Part shown: piece by piece, positions 15,930 through 25,680 of the stretch
Numbering within the stretch: the first letter of the stretch is position 1
Layout: each line of letters begins with the position of its first letter
Source of the DNA: Methylobacterium sp. J-026
GTDB taxonomy: Bacteria; Pseudomonadota; Alphaproteobacteria; Rhizobiales; Beijerinckiaceae
Direction: 5' to 3'
Assembly: GCF_022829585.1 (NCBI RefSeq)
Contig: NZ_JAKSYC010000267.1
Coordinates: 1 to 64,000 of the forward strand
DNA: 64,000 nt
Position numbers and translations under genes: made by a program
Notes under the pieces: model-generated
Database searches by the model: none
What the model was told of the DNA's origin: nothing
The model's input: only the letters and a program-made list of their open reading frames with translations

Positions 15930-16718
15930 TCATTTCACCGCCAGGGCGAGATTGGCGACGTCGTCCAGATAGGTGCGGATCCGGTCGGCGTTGCTGCCGA
16001 AATCGCGCCCCCCGAGCCGGGAGGCGGACCGCACGTCGATCCGTGTTCCGTCGGCGCGGGGGCGGATGCGGACGGTCACGTCGTTGGGCAAATTGAGGAC
16101 GAGACCGCGCGCCACGGCCTCGATCCGGCCGTTGCCGGTGCGCCCGCCCGGGCGGATCGCCTCGACGATCTGCCAGTGGCGCTTGAGCGCGGCCTGGCGA
16201 GCCAGTTCGAAGGCCTCGTCGGCGCCGATATCGAGGGTCAGCGGGGCGATCTGCGGATAGGCGCCGCGCTGGCGCTCGCGGAGCGCCGTACCCGGATCGG
16301 GCGGATAGCGGCCGCCGCGGGCCGCGAAAGCCGCGCGGGAGCGCGAGAAAGCGGGCGGATTGTCGATATCGGTGGTGATGTCCGACAGGGCGGACAGCCG
16401 CAATCCGCGCAGGCCGAGATAGGCGGGGTAGCCGAGCACCAGCAGCGCCAGGATCAATCCGCCCAGGGCGGCCCCGAGACCGCGCGCGCCCTCGCGCCAG
16501 ACCCGCACGAAGGCGAAGACCGCCGCCGCCGCCGCTGCGAGCGCGATACCGAGCCCAGCGACCAGGGCGACGAGGGCGGCGTCGGTGTCGGCGCGGGGAT
16601 CCCGGACCAGGATCATGGCGATCCCCGTGGCGACGATGGAGAACACCGCGAGCTGCCGGGCCAGCGGCCCCGCGCGGGTGACGGGTTCCTCGACGAGCAG
16701 ACGGCGCATGGCACTCAT
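15930..16718 (-). CDS. DUF1499 membrane protein
   Basis: 262 residues from ATG 16718. Three hydrophobic helices occupy the first 130 residues ([55 protein letters not shown]). The soluble C-terminal domain starts around [14 protein letters not shown], the DUF1499 hallmark, and contains [20 protein letters not shown]. Function unknown; the family occurs in bacteria and plastids. It follows the AsmA-like gene by 76 bp on the same strand, suggesting an operon. Confidence 0.85.
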   Translation of the reverse strand: MSAMRRLLVEEPVTRAGPLARQLAVFSIVATGIAMILVRDPRADTDAALVALVAGLGIALAAAAAAVFAFVRVWREGARGLGAALGGLILALLVLGYPAYLGLRGLRLSALSDITTDIDNPPAFSRSRAAFAARGGRYPPDPGTALRERQRGAYPQIAPLTLDIGADEAFELARQAALKRHWQIVEAIRPGGRTGNGRIEAVARGLVLNLPNDVTVRIRPRADGTRIDVRSASRLGGRDFGSNADRIRTYLDDVANLALAVK

Positions 16719-16794
16719 GGACGGGTTCCGGCGCCCACTCATAGAGCTTGGCCGGCCGGGGCGCCATCGCGGCGGCGCAGCGGGATACGGCGGT

Positions 16795-18630
16795 TCAGGG
16801 CACGTAGGCGCGGGCATTCACCGGAAGCCCCTCCGCGCCGGGCCGCCCGTTGACGTCCGGCGGCATCGCCTCCCCGACCCGGGGCGCCGGATCGGCGCCC
16901 TCGCCCCGCGCGGCGGTCTGAGCGGTGGGGGCATTCCAGGGACCCGAGACCTCGAACAGGAGGCCGCGGGACGGGTCGGCCGGGCCCCGCAAGACGAGGT
17001 CGCCGCGGAGATCGAGACGTCGCTCTGGGACGGAGACCAGTCCGCGCACGGTCGCCCCGACGCTCGGGCCGAGCAACCCCGCCTCGGTGATCTCGCCGAT
17101 CCCGTCGACGAAGCGCAGGGCGATCGCGGCACGCTCGATCGCCGTCCGGCCGTTGCGACGCGCCAGGGCTCCGAGCGCCACGACGCCATTGCGGTGGACG
17201 ACATCAACGAGATCGAGCCCGGTGATCGTCCCGCCGGCGATGCTGAGCGCCGCGCGGCCGCCGAGATGCGCCAGCAGACCGACGGAATCCCGGGCGCTCG
17301 CCTCCAGGGTGAACTGCCCGTTTGCCGGTCCGGCCAGCCAGCGCGATGCGCCGATCTCGCCCAGCACGGTGCCGAGCTCGATCCCGTCCAGGCTCGCCTG
17401 CAGGCGCATCCCGGTCTCGGCCGGATCGGCCCCGCTGGCGAGGATCACGCGGCCCTTGACGGTGCCGTCCTGCACCCGCGCCCGGTTCACCGCGATCTCC
17501 AGCGCCGCCTCCCGTACCAGGACGCTCGCTGCGAGGTCCTGAACCTGGACGGGGCCGACACGCCCCGCCGCGGCCGACAGGCGCAGGTCGAGGTCGCCCC
17601 GGGTGAACGGTGCCAGGGCCAGGGGCTGGGGGTCGCGGCCGAACAGCCGCGCCGCATCCTCGACGAGGGGAGCCACGTCGAGGGTCTCTGCCGCGAGGGT
17701 CGCCTGCACCGAGAGGCGCGGTGCGGCGCCGGAGCCGAGGGCGACGGCGCCCGCGCCCTCGAGAACGTTCTGGCCGAGCCCGATGCGCAGCCGCGGACAG
17801 GATATGGACCGGTCCGCGGTCTCGAAGGCGCCGGCGATCGAGAACGCGCCCGTGAGCGGCGAGAGCGGCACGTTCCACCCGATCCAGGCCAGGCTTTCCG
17901 GCAGGGAACTGGTCTCACCGCGCATCTGCCCGGCCAGGACGGGCCATGCCGCTCCCGGTCCGGCCGTCTCCACCGTGCCGTCGACCGCGACGCTGCCGCC
18001 CGGCCACGTCGCCTCGGCGGTGATCGGGCTGCGCCGTCCGATGGCGATGTCGGCCGGACGCAGGTGGGTGACCGTGATCCGCGTCGGGACGCCCCGCCAT
18101 GTCAGGCGCGCGCTCGCTTCCGCCGACGCGCTCCAGAAGGGCCACGCCACGTCGAGATCGATGTCTTGGGCCGCGTCGTCCCCGGCGATGCGCGCCCCGC
18201 TCACCGTGATCCGGCTCGGATGGACCGACGCGCCGGACCGGACCCGCTCGGCGAGCCGCGCCAGGGGTCCGTTCCAGCCGGTGGCGCTCGCCGAGAGGCG
18301 GCCGCCTTCGAGATGCAGGCCGCCGACCTCCGCGCGCCCGGCCAGGAGACCGACCGGATCGATGTCGATGCCGAGGCGGGCTTCGTCCACCAGGGCCGGG
18401 CCGCCCGTATCCGACGCGACGCGCACGCGCCCGAGGGTGAGGCGGGGCAAGGGCAGCAGCGTCAGGCTCGCCGGTCCCTGGACGGTCAGGGCGAGTCCGT
18501 ACGCGTCGAGGGCGTGATCCGCGAAGGCGCTCGCCCGGCCGCCATCGACCGGCCAGTCGTGCCGGCCGAGCCCGACGGCGATCAGCCCCAGCGGGACGAG
18601 GAGGAGGAACGGAGAACGCAGCGACATCAT
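16795..18630 (-). CDS. AsmA-family envelope protein
   Basis: A 611-residue protein with one N-terminal membrane helix (FLLLVPLGLIAVGLG) followed by a long periplasmic beta-rich domain typical of AsmA/TamB-like proteins: PLPRLTLGRVRV near the N-terminus and, at the C-terminal end, the AsmA_2 region with LRLQASLDGIELG-like and GTITGLDLVDVVHR strands. AsmA-like proteins bridge inner and outer membranes and are implicated in phospholipid transport and outer-membrane assembly. MM at the start gives two candidate codons (18630, 18627). Likely operon with the DUF1499 gene downstream. Confidence 0.82.
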   Translation of the reverse strand: MMSLRSPFLLLVPLGLIAVGLGRHDWPVDGGRASAFADHALDAYGLALTVQGPASLTLLPLPRLTLGRVRVASDTGGPALVDEARLGIDIDPVGLLAGRAEVGGLHLEGGRLSASATGWNGPLARLAERVRSGASVHPSRITVSGARIAGDDAAQDIDLDVAWPFWSASAEASARLTWRGVPTRITVTHLRPADIAIGRRSPITAEATWPGGSVAVDGTVETAGPGAAWPVLAGQMRGETSSLPESLAWIGWNVPLSPLTGAFSIAGAFETADRSISCPRLRIGLGQNVLEGAGAVALGSGAAPRLSVQATLAAETLDVAPLVEDAARLFGRDPQPLALAPFTRGDLDLRLSAAAGRVGPVQVQDLAASVLVREAALEIAVNRARVQDGTVKGRVILASGADPAETGMRLQASLDGIELGTVLGEIGASRWLAGPANGQFTLEASARDSVGLLAHLGGRAALSIAGGTITGLDLVDVVHRNGVVALGALARRNGRTAIERAAIALRFVDGIGEITEAGLLGPSVGATVRGLVSVPERRLDLRGDLVLRGPADPSRGLLFEVSGPWNAPTAQTAARGEGADPAPRVGEAMPPDVNGRPGAEGLPVNARAYVP

Positions 18631-18944
18631 GCTCCGGACGGGACCGCGGCTGCGGCCCTAGCCGGGTGCCGCGAGCGGCCCCCTCAAGCCGTCGCGGCCC
18701 GACAGGGTCTGCACGTCGCGCTGGCCTTTTAGCGCCCGCGCCGGGATTTGTCTGCTGGACTCGCGCGGGGAGCCGCGCCGGCCGGGGGAGAACCGATGAC
18801 GGATCGCCCGGGACCGAACCGGCCGGCGCGGCCCGGCACTGGATTTCGCGCCCGGAATCGGGAAGAGCAGGCGTGAGGAAACGCGCGCTTCGAGGATGCG
18901 GCGAGGGTTCAGCCGGTCGGATCCAGCGGAAGAAGGACGATTCG
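18631..18944. other. Intergenic region between divergent AsmA and CoA-transferase genes
   Basis: About 310 bp of GC-rich sequence. It must hold the promoters of both divergent transcription units, but I see no convincing sigma-factor consensus or repeat. Confidence 0.4.
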
Positions 18945-19685
18945 ATGAAGAAGGTCTACACGGATGCCGCCGCGGCGCTCGCCGGCCTCCTGCGCGACGA
19001 CATGATGGTGATGTGCGGCGGCTTCGGCCTCTGCGGCATCCCGGACGAGCTGATCGAGGCGGTACGCCTCTCCGGCGTCAAGGGCCTCACCGTCGTCTCC
19101 AACAATGCCGGCATCGACGGCGTCGGTCTCGGCAAGCTCCTCGACACCCGCCAGGTGCGGAAGATGATCTCGTCCTATGTCGGCGAGAACAAGGAATTCG
19201 CCCGCCAGTATCTCGGCGGCGAGCTGGAGATCGAGTTCAATCCGCAGGGGACCCTGGCTGAGCGGATCCGCGCGGGCGGCGCCGGCATCCCGGCCTTCTT
19301 CACCAAGACCGGCGTCGGCACCAAGGTCGCCGAGGGCAAGGAGGTGCGGGACTTCGATGGCGAGACCTACGTCATGGAGCGCGGCCTGTTCGCCGACATA
19401 GCTCTGGTCCACGCGCATACCGGCGACACGGAGGGCAACCTTCGCTACCGGATGACCGCGCGGAACTTCAACCCGATGATGGCCACCGCGGCCCGGATGA
19501 CGGTGGCGCAGGTTGAGCACCTCGTGAAGCCGGGTGCGATCGACCCGGACACGATCCACACCCCCGGAATCTTCGTGAAGCGCATCATCGACGTGGGCAC
19601 GCGCGACAAGCGCATCGAGCAGCGCACGACCCGCAAGCGCGGCGACAGCACCCCGGCCGCGGCGGCCGGCGGCGGCACGCACTGA
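18945..19685 (+). CDS. scoA: 3-oxoacid CoA-transferase subunit A
   Basis: 246 residues starting at ATG 18945 with AGAAGGA ribosome-binding site. It carries the subunit A signature GGFGLCGIPDELI (GxGxxGIP-type CoA binding loop) and SNNAGIDGVGLG. With the B subunit it transfers CoA from succinyl-CoA to acetoacetate (SCOT) or related 3-oxoacids, linking ketone bodies or aromatic degradation products to acetyl-CoA. The short linker and a low-complexity tail (TPAAAAGGGTH) end the protein. The subunit B gene begins 25 bp downstream in the same operon. Confidence 0.92.
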   Translation: MKKVYTDAAAALAGLLRDDMMVMCGGFGLCGIPDELIEAVRLSGVKGLTVVSNNAGIDGVGLGKLLDTRQVRKMISSYVGENKEFARQYLGGELEIEFNPQGTLAERIRAGGAGIPAFFTKTGVGTKVAEGKEVRDFDGETYVMERGLFADIALVHAHTGDTEGNLRYRMTARNFNPMMATAARMTVAQVEHLVKPGAIDPDTIHTPGIFVKRIIDVGTRDKRIEQRTTRKRGDSTPAAAAGGGTH

Positions 19686-19710
19686 TCGGACGGGAAAGGA
19701 GCTTTAGACC

Positions 19711-20373
19711 ATGGCCTGGACCCGTGAGCAGATGGCGGCGCGCGCCGCCAAGGAGCTGGAAGACGGCTTCTACGTGAACCTCGGCATCGGCATCCCGACG
19801 CTGGTGTCGAACTACATCCCCGACGGCATGTCGGTGCAGCTGCAATCCGAGAACGGCATGCTCGGCATGGGCCCCTTCCCCTACGAGGGCGAGGAGGACC
19901 CGGACCTGATCAATGCCGGCAAGCAGACGATCACCGCGCTGCCGACCACGAGCTACTTCTCGTCGGCCGATTCCTTCGGGATGATCCGCGGCGGGCACAT
20001 CAACCTGTCGATCCTCGGCGCCATGCAGGTGGCCGGCAACGGCGATCTCGCCAACTGGATGATCCCCGGCAAGATGGTGAAGGGGATGGGTGGCGCCATG
20101 GACCTCGTGGCGGGCGTGAAGCGCGTCATCGTGGTGATGGAGCACGTCGCCAGGAACAAGGACGGCACCGAGAGCCCCAAGTTGCTCAAGGCCTGCGACC
20201 TGCCGCTCACCGGGACGCAGGTGGTCGACCTCGTGATCACCGATCTCGGCGTGTTCGAGATCGACAAGAAGGGCGACGGCGGCATGCGCCTCATCGAACT
20301 CGCCGACGGCGTCACCGAGGACGAGATCCGCGGGAAGACCGAGGCGGCCTACACGGTCGCGCTCAGGGCGTGA
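19711..20373 (+). CDS. scoB: 3-oxoacid CoA-transferase subunit B
   Basis: 220 residues. The catalytic glutamate is in [11 protein letters not shown], where the enzyme forms the glutamyl-CoA thioester. Other family signatures are [13 protein letters not shown] near the N-terminus and [14 protein letters not shown]. Ribosome-binding site GGAAAGGAG lies before ATG 19711. Cotranscribed with subunit A. The specific acceptor (succinate/acetoacetate versus oxoadipate) cannot be fixed, but the tight pairing and sequence resemble SCOT more than PcaIJ. Confidence 0.92.
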   Translation: MAWTREQMAARAAKELEDGFYVNLGIGIPTLVSNYIPDGMSVQLQSENGMLGMGPFPYEGEEDPDLINAGKQTITALPTTSYFSSADSFGMIRGGHINLSILGAMQVAGNGDLANWMIPGKMVKGMGGAMDLVAGVKRVIVVMEHVARNKDGTESPKLLKACDLPLTGTQVVDLVITDLGVFEIDKKGDGGMRLIELADGVTEDEIRGKTEAAYTVALRA

Positions 20374-20401
20374 GCGCGGCCCTCCGGGCGCCGCGCGCGG
20401 C

Positions 20402-22099
20402 TCAGGCGGCGCGTACGCCGTCGAGGAACCGGACCACCTCGGCCTGCAGGCGCGCGGACTGATCCGAGAGGGCCGACGCCGCGCTCAGGACCCGCGTGGC
20501 AGCCACGCCGGTCCGCTCGGACGCCGCCGCGACCCCGGCGATGGTGCGCGTCACCGCGTCGGTTCCGGCGGCGGCCTGGGCGACGTTGTGCACGATCGCC
20601 TGCGTGGCGGCGCCCTGCTGCTGGACCACGACCGCGAGGCTCGCGGTCACGCCGTTGATCTCCTCGATCCGCGTGGCGATCCCGTCGATCGCCGTGACCG
20701 TCTGCCCGGTGGCCGACTGGATCTCGCCGATCTGTCCGGTGATCGCGTCCGTCACCTTGGCGGTCTGGCCGGCCAGTTCCTTGACCTCTGCGGCGACCAC
20801 CGCGAAGCCGCGCCCCGCCTCCCCGGCCCGCGCCGCCTCGATGGTGGCATTCAGCGCCAGGAGATTGGTCTGGCTGGCGAGGCTGGCGATCATCCCGACC
20901 ATTTCGCCGATCTTCGTCGAGGTCCGGCTCAGGACCGCGACGAACTGGGTCGTCCGGCTCGCCTCGCCCGAGGCGGTCCGCGCGAGATCGGCCGAGCCCG
21001 AGATTTGCCGCCCGATCTCCCCGATGGAGCTTCCGAGTTCCTCGGCGGCGGCCGCGACGGTCTGGACGTTGCTGCCGGCCTCCTCCGCCGAGGACGCCAC
21101 CGTGGCCGCCTGCTCGGCCGCCTCATGGGCGGTATCGGTCATGCTCTCGGCGGCCACGCGCAGATCGGTCGCGGAGGACGACACCGTATCGACGATCCCG
21201 CCCATCGCGTGCTCGAACCGCTCCGCCAGGGCGAACATGGCGCGCCTGCGCTCGACCGCGGCCGCCTCGTCGGCCCTGCGCACGGCCTCGGCCTGCTCGG
21301 TCGCCCTCTGGGCGACCATCCGCTTGATGGCCTCGACGGCGCGCCCGACGGCGCCGATCTCATCGCCGCGGGCAGCCTGCCTGATCTCGGCATCGATCTC
21401 GCCGAGGGCCATGCGATCCAGGGTCCGGACCAGGGCCGCCAGGGGACGTGTGACCCCGTACATCACGACGGCGACGCCGATCCCGAGGGCGGCGGCGAGG
21501 CCGGCCATGGCGGCGATCACCAGCGCGAGGACGGTCCGGTGGGCCGATCGCTCCGAGGCGTCCCGCGCCTGACCGAGTTCGGTGCGCAGGCGTTCGACCT
21601 GCGCGTCGACCATGTCGGCGAGCTTGGCGCGAAGCGGATTGCCCTCGCCCAGCAGGATGTCCCGCGCGGCCTCGGGATCGCCCTGGTTCGCGCTGACGAT
21701 CACCCGGTCGACGACCGCCCCGAGCGCCGTCAGCGTGTCGCGCATCGTATCGTGAGCCGCGCGCTGCTCGGGCGCCTCGGCGAGCGCCGCCAGTTCGGCG
21801 ATCTGCTGGAAGGCGGTCGCCTTCGCCTGCTTGATGCGCGTCTCGTAGCCGGACATCTGGGATTCCCGGGTCTCGAGGGCGAGGTTGCGCCCCTGCAGGG
21901 AGACTTCGCCGACGGCGATCTGGACGCCCAGGATGAGTTCGAGACGCTTGGCCTGCACATCGACGATTCGGCGCGTCTGCGCTGTCAGCGAGACCAGATT
22001 CGCGCGCGCATAGACGATCAGTCCGCCGGCCACCAAAGCAACGATCGCGAAGGGAATCCCAAACTTAACGAGTATCTTCGCGTCGGTCAGGACCTTCAT
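20402..22099 (-). CDS. Methyl-accepting chemotaxis protein
   Basis: 565 residues from ATG 22099. Domain order: TM1 (FGIPFAIVALVAGGLIVYA), a periplasmic four-helix-bundle-like sensor of about 150 residues, TM2 (VLALVIAAMAGLAAALGIGVAVVM), HAMP (MYGVTRPLAALVRTLDRMA...), then a methyl-accepting cytoplasmic domain with the signalling tip around AAEVKELAGQTAKVTDAI. It senses a periplasmic ligand or redox/energy state and signals to CheA-CheW; no che genes are nearby. The sensor domain is not of an identifiable dCache or TarH type. Convergent with scoB, 28 bp apart. Confidence 0.92.
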   Translation of the reverse strand: MKVLTDAKILVKFGIPFAIVALVAGGLIVYARANLVSLTAQTRRIVDVQAKRLELILGVQIAVGEVSLQGRNLALETRESQMSGYETRIKQAKATAFQQIAELAALAEAPEQRAAHDTMRDTLTALGAVVDRVIVSANQGDPEAARDILLGEGNPLRAKLADMVDAQVERLRTELGQARDASERSAHRTVLALVIAAMAGLAAALGIGVAVVMYGVTRPLAALVRTLDRMALGEIDAEIRQAARGDEIGAVGRAVEAIKRMVAQRATEQAEAVRRADEAAAVERRRAMFALAERFEHAMGGIVDTVSSSATDLRVAAESMTDTAHEAAEQAATVASSAEEAGSNVQTVAAAAEELGSSIGEIGRQISGSADLARTASGEASRTTQFVAVLSRTSTKIGEMVGMIASLASQTNLLALNATIEAARAGEAGRGFAVVAAEVKELAGQTAKVTDAITGQIGEIQSATGQTVTAIDGIATRIEEINGVTASLAVVVQQQGAATQAIVHNVAQAAAGTDAVTRTIAGVAAASERTGVAATRVLSAASALSDQSARLQAEVVRFLDGVRAA

Positions 22100-22623
22100 T
22101 GCGCCGTCTCTCGGATCCGTAGAGATCGATCCGCGATCATCCGACACTTTTCGCACTATATCAACGTCGTTTCCGACGCAATCAGTGCCAGGTCTGCTTG
22201 CAAACTTGCCTGCCAGATCGGCAAGTCAGAGAATAATCAGAGATAAAAAGTCGAGATGCAGTATCTTCAGCGTGTCATATATCAATTGCTAACGACAGAT
22301 AGAGATTTTCGCTCGGCGCCGGCGTCGGCTGTGCCGAACTCCGGATCTTCAGGGTCCGACGTCGACCGACCACATATGGCCTGGCCGGAACCCCTCCCGA
22401 TCGCGTCACAAGCGGGAACGGCTCTCAACGTTTCAGACGCGCTGGCTGATGCCGAACCGGTGTCCGCTTCGGTGGCGAGCGCCCCAGGCCACAGGGTAAT
22501 CCGGGCCTGTCTCGGACGGAGGCGCGCCGGATGTCCCGTTGCGGCGGGCCGGATCGGGCGCCCGGAGGATGCCCCCCGAACGCCGCGACCGATGCCGTGA
22601 ACGCGACGGCGCACGCCGTCGGA
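22100..22623. other. Intergenic region upstream of the chemoreceptor
   Basis: About 520 bp. An AT-rich part (22140-22310) probably contains the chemoreceptor promoter; it holds an inverted repeat CTTGCC-9-GGCAAG near 22206-22226. The remainder is GC-rich and contains only composition-driven frames. Confidence 0.4.
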
Positions 22624-23322
22624 TCACATCGGCGGGGTGAGGCCGTCCTTGCCCACCGCCACGAGCTTGCCCTCGGCCTTGGCGCCGTCCTTGGCGCCGT
22701 CCTTGGCGACGACCGCGAACACCTTGGCGCCGGGCTTCAGGATCGCCTTGTCGGCGGCCTCGAAGGCGACGATCGGCGCCGAGGACGGCACGACGATCTC
22801 CTTGGCGCCGTCCTTGCCATAGCTCACCGTCAGGGTGCGCTCGCCGCCGGAGGCCGCCTTGTCGGCCTTCACGGTGCCGTTGGTCATCGCGCTCTTGACC
22901 TTCGGGGCGTTCGACGTCTCCGCCTTCACGGTGCCGTTGGTCATGGAACTCTTCACCTTGGATCCGGCGCCCGCGGTCTGATCCGTGATCGAATCCCAGC
23001 CGTAATGGCCCTCGCCGGTGCCGCGCATCGCCTCGGGGAACAGCACCACCTCAAGGGCGGTCATCGGATTCTCGCCCTTGGTGGCGGTGCCGATGAAGAC
23101 GCCGTCCTTGATCGCGTCGAGGCTCGACGGCACGACCCAGGCGAACTTCGCGCCGGCGACGTCGACGGTCTCGGACTTGCCGTCGTCCGTCTTGATCGTG
23201 AGCGTGCTGCCCTCGGCCTTGTCGATGGTACCGCGGACGCGCTCGACCTGGGCGGCGAAGGCCGTGCTCGACAGCAGGGCCGTCAGGCCGGCGGCGGCGA
23301 AGGTAATTCTAAGATGCTTCAT
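22624..23322 (-). CDS. Periplasmic protein with internal repeats, unknown function
   Basis: A 232-residue secreted protein: signal peptide MKHLRITFAAAGLTALLSS with cleavage after AFA. The N-terminal half resembles metal/OB-type small beta domains (VRGTIDKAEGSTLTIKTDDG). The middle carries a 19-residue tandem duplication (KVKSSMTNGTVKAE / KVKSAMTNGTVKAD) and the C-terminus short AKDG repeats. A second copy of the beta-like pattern occurs near GGERTLTVSYGKDGAKEIVV. Neighbouring DNA shows a 57-bp direct repeat (units at 22865 and 22922). No function assigned. Confidence 0.75.
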   Translation of the reverse strand: MKHLRITFAAAGLTALLSSTAFAAQVERVRGTIDKAEGSTLTIKTDDGKSETVDVAGAKFAWVVPSSLDAIKDGVFIGTATKGENPMTALEVVLFPEAMRGTGEGHYGWDSITDQTAGAGSKVKSSMTNGTVKAETSNAPKVKSAMTNGTVKADKAASGGERTLTVSYGKDGAKEIVVPSSAPIVAFEAADKAILKPGAKVFAVVAKDGAKDGAKAEGKLVAVGKDGLTPPM

Positions 23323-23451
23323 CGGGGTCCCATCCTGGCTTCCGGAGCCGGGTTATGGGGTCCGGCGCGCGCAAAACAAGGTTGCGCGCAAGGCAAGACC
23401 TCGGATGTGCCGTGAGAAACCGGGCTGCGCCGGGGAGACAAGCCGGTCGGC

Positions 23452-24510
23452 TTACCCCCCGGTCACGCTCATATGCCGTGGCACGGCGGCCGGGCGCTGG
23501 CGCTCGATGATGAAATCGTGACCCTTGGGCTTGCGGGTGATCGCCTCGATCACGGCGGCGGCCAGCACGGAATCGTCCGGGGAGGCGCGGAGCACTGCGC
23601 GCAGATCGGCCGAATCCTCCTGGCCGAGGCACAGGTAGAGCTGGCCGGTGCAGGTCAGCCGCACCCGGTTGCAGCTCTCGCAGAAATTGTGGGTCAGCGG
23701 CGTGATGAAGCCGAGCTTCCCGCCCGTCTCCTCGACGCGGACGTAGCGCGCCGGGCCGCCGGTGCGATCGGGCAGTGGCGTCAGGGTGTAGCGGCTCTCC
23801 AGGCGCTGCCTCGCCACCGAGAGGGGCAGGAACTGGTCGGTCCGGTCGGCCTCGATCTCGCCGAGCGGCATGACCTCGATCAGCGTCATGTCCATGCCGA
23901 GGCCGTGCGCCCAGGCGATCATGTCGGGGAGTTCGTCGGCGTTGAGGTCGCGGAGCGCCACCGCGTTGATCTTGACCTTCAGGCCGGCGGCCCGCGCCGC
24001 GGCGATGCCGTCGAGCACGACCTTGAGGTCGCCCCGCCGGGTGATCGCGTGAAATTTCTTCGCGTCGAGCGTGTCCAGCGAGACGTTGATCCGGCGCACG
24101 CCGAGGCTCGCCAGTTCGTCGGCGTACCGGGTGAGCTGGGTGCCGTTGGTGGTCAGCGTCAGCTCCTCCAGCGCACCCGAATCGAGGTGGCGCGACAGGC
24201 GGCGGAACAGATGCATGATGTCGCGGCGCACCAGGGGCTCGCCGCCGGTGATCCGGAGCTTGCGCACGCCCCGGGCGATGAACACGCCGCAGAGCCGGTC
24301 CAGCTCCTCCAGGGTCAGCAGGTCGCGCTTGGGCAGGAACTGCATGGTCTCCGACATGCAATAGGCGCAGCGCAGGTCGCAGCGATCCGTCACCGAGATG
24401 CGCAGATACGAGATCGCCCGCTGGAACGGGTCGATCAGCGGCGCGGGCGACGGCGCGCGGGGCGCGTCGGCCGTGAGCCCCTGCGGCGTGCTGGAGATGT
24501 CATCGAGCAT
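23452..24510 (-). CDS. moaA: GTP 3',8-cyclase MoaA (molybdenum cofactor biosynthesis)
   Basis: 352 residues from ATG 24510. Radical-SAM cluster CxxxCxxC in RCDLRCAYC (C44, C48, C51), SAM-binding GGEPLVRRD, and the second [4Fe-4S] cluster in [20 protein letters not shown]. The C-terminus ends in GG, required for activity in MoaA. The enzyme converts GTP to 3',8-cyclo-GTP in the first step of molybdopterin synthesis. The frame extends upstream to 24873 antisense to the divergent gene; homology begins only after 24510. No other moa genes adjacent. Confidence 0.95.
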   Translation of the reverse strand: MLDDISSTPQGLTADAPRAPSPAPLIDPFQRAISYLRISVTDRCDLRCAYCMSETMQFLPKRDLLTLEELDRLCGVFIARGVRKLRITGGEPLVRRDIMHLFRRLSRHLDSGALEELTLTTNGTQLTRYADELASLGVRRINVSLDTLDAKKFHAITRRGDLKVVLDGIAAARAAGLKVKINAVALRDLNADELPDMIAWAHGLGMDMTLIEVMPLGEIEADRTDQFLPLSVARQRLESRYTLTPLPDRTGGPARYVRVEETGGKLGFITPLTHNFCESCNRVRLTCTGQLYLCLGQEDSADLRAVLRASPDDSVLAAAVIEAITRKPKGHDFIIERQRPAAVPRHMSVTGG

Positions 24511-24591
24511 GATTGAGCATATGATGCCCGATACGGTCGCGGGCAAGCAGCCCCCGGGCCGCAGTCCCGGCTTGTTTGAGGAGTGTACCCC

Positions 24592-25017
24592 GTGAACGAG
24601 GATCTGTGGCCGACCGAGATCCGCCTGTCGGCGGACCGGCAGGTGCTCAACGTCGCCTTCGAGGACGGGTCGCGCTTCGCCCTGCCGGCCGAGTACCTGC
24701 GGGTGTCGAGCCCCTCGGCCGAGGTCCAGGGCCACTCGCCGCTGGAGCGCAAGGTGATCGGCGGCAAGCGCGCGGTGGCGATCCTGGCGGTGCAGCCCAT
24801 CGGCAATTATGCGGTCAAGCTCGGCTTCGACGACATGCACGACACCGGCATCTTCGGCTGGGGCTACCTGCACACGCTCGGCCGCGAATACGACAGCCGC
24901 TGGAGCACCTATCTGTCCGAGCTCGCCGAACGGGGCCTCGACCGCGAGACGGCGCGTACCGCCCCGGTGAAGCAGCAGGGCGGAGGCTGCGGCTCAGGGT
25001 CGTGCGGGTGCCATTGA
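24592..25017 (+). CDS. DUF971 (GBBH-like N-terminal domain) protein
   Basis: A 141-residue protein starting at GTG 24592 behind GAGGAG (8 bases away). It matches the DUF971 fold seen at the N-terminus of gamma-butyrobetaine hydroxylases: [32 protein letters not shown] and [18 protein letters not shown]. The C-terminus ends in a Gly/Cys cluster, [12 protein letters not shown], which could bind a metal or Fe-S cluster. DUF971 genes in bacteria often sit near Mrp/Fe-S assembly or cofactor genes; here it is divergent from moaA, whose product also needs Fe-S clusters. Confidence 0.85.
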   Translation: MNEDLWPTEIRLSADRQVLNVAFEDGSRFALPAEYLRVSSPSAEVQGHSPLERKVIGGKRAVAILAVQPIGNYAVKLGFDDMHDTGIFGWGYLHTLGREYDSRWSTYLSELAERGLDRETARTAPVKQQGGGCGSGSCGCH

Positions 25018-25302
25018 GGTCGACCGCGTCTCACCGCGCCGGCTCGCTCACCCGTTGTTTTGAGCGACGGCCGCCAGACGGCGTCGGGAGCCGCATTTGA
25101 CCGGAAAACCGAGAGACACCGCCGTCCTTACGAGCGGAGCGCGGCACTCCGGCAGCGCCACGCTGCCCGGCCCCGCGCTGTCCGGGGTCGCTTCGATCCG
25201 CGCGCGATGCCGGCGGGGGTTCATGCACGTCATCGAAAAGGCGGAAGGCTTGCATCGTTTCGGAAGCGCGCCGATCGATCGACCGCTTTGCTTGGAGCCA
25301 CC

Positions 25303-25629
25303 ATGGCCTTCACCTGCACCATCCCCGCCACGCCCACCGTCCAGCAGGATGACGCCACGGTCCGCATCACCCGCTGGGACTTTCCGCCCGGCGCCGTAAC
25401 CGGCTGGCACGAGCATGGCTGGCCGTATTTCGTGGTGATGCTGGTCGACGGCGTGCTGCGCGTCCACGACGGCGCGGCGGTCAGCGAGACGGCGCTCGCG
25501 GCCGGGCAATCCTACATGCGGCCCGCGGGCATCCGGCACGACGTGATGAACGGCTCGGAACACCCGATCGCGTTCATCGAGATCGAGGTGAAGCGCCCCG
25601 ACGCGCTGGTGACGCTGCCGGCAGCCTGA
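25303..25629 (+). CDS. Cupin-domain protein
   Basis: 108 residues, start ATG 25303 with TTGGAG six bases upstream. Single small cupin: WDFPPGAVTGWHEHGWPY gives the first metal-binding motif (HxH, then the later glutamate position is replaced by hydrophobic VVMLVDG), and GQSYMRPAGIRHDVMN the second motif with His. The family includes small metalloenzymes and sensors; the substrate is unknown. About 285 bp of non-coding GC-rich DNA precede it. Convergent with the L,D-transpeptidase, with a small hairpin (25637-25660) between. Confidence 0.8.
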   Translation: MAFTCTIPATPTVQQDDATVRITRWDFPPGAVTGWHEHGWPYFVVMLVDGVLRVHDGAAVSETALAAGQSYMRPAGIRHDVMNGSEHPIAFIEIEVKRPDALVTLPAA

Positions 25630-25636
25630 ACGCAAA

Positions 25637-25660
25637 CGGGCCGACCTCGCGGCCGGCCCG
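25637..25660. terminator. Weak intergenic hairpin between convergent genes
   Basis: Stem CGGGCCG (25637-25643) / CGGCCCG (25654-25660) with a 10-base loop. There is only a short T stretch (TTT) on the minus-strand side, so termination is possible but not strong. Confidence 0.35.
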
Positions 25661-25680
25661 ATCCGAAAAGTCGCAAACCA

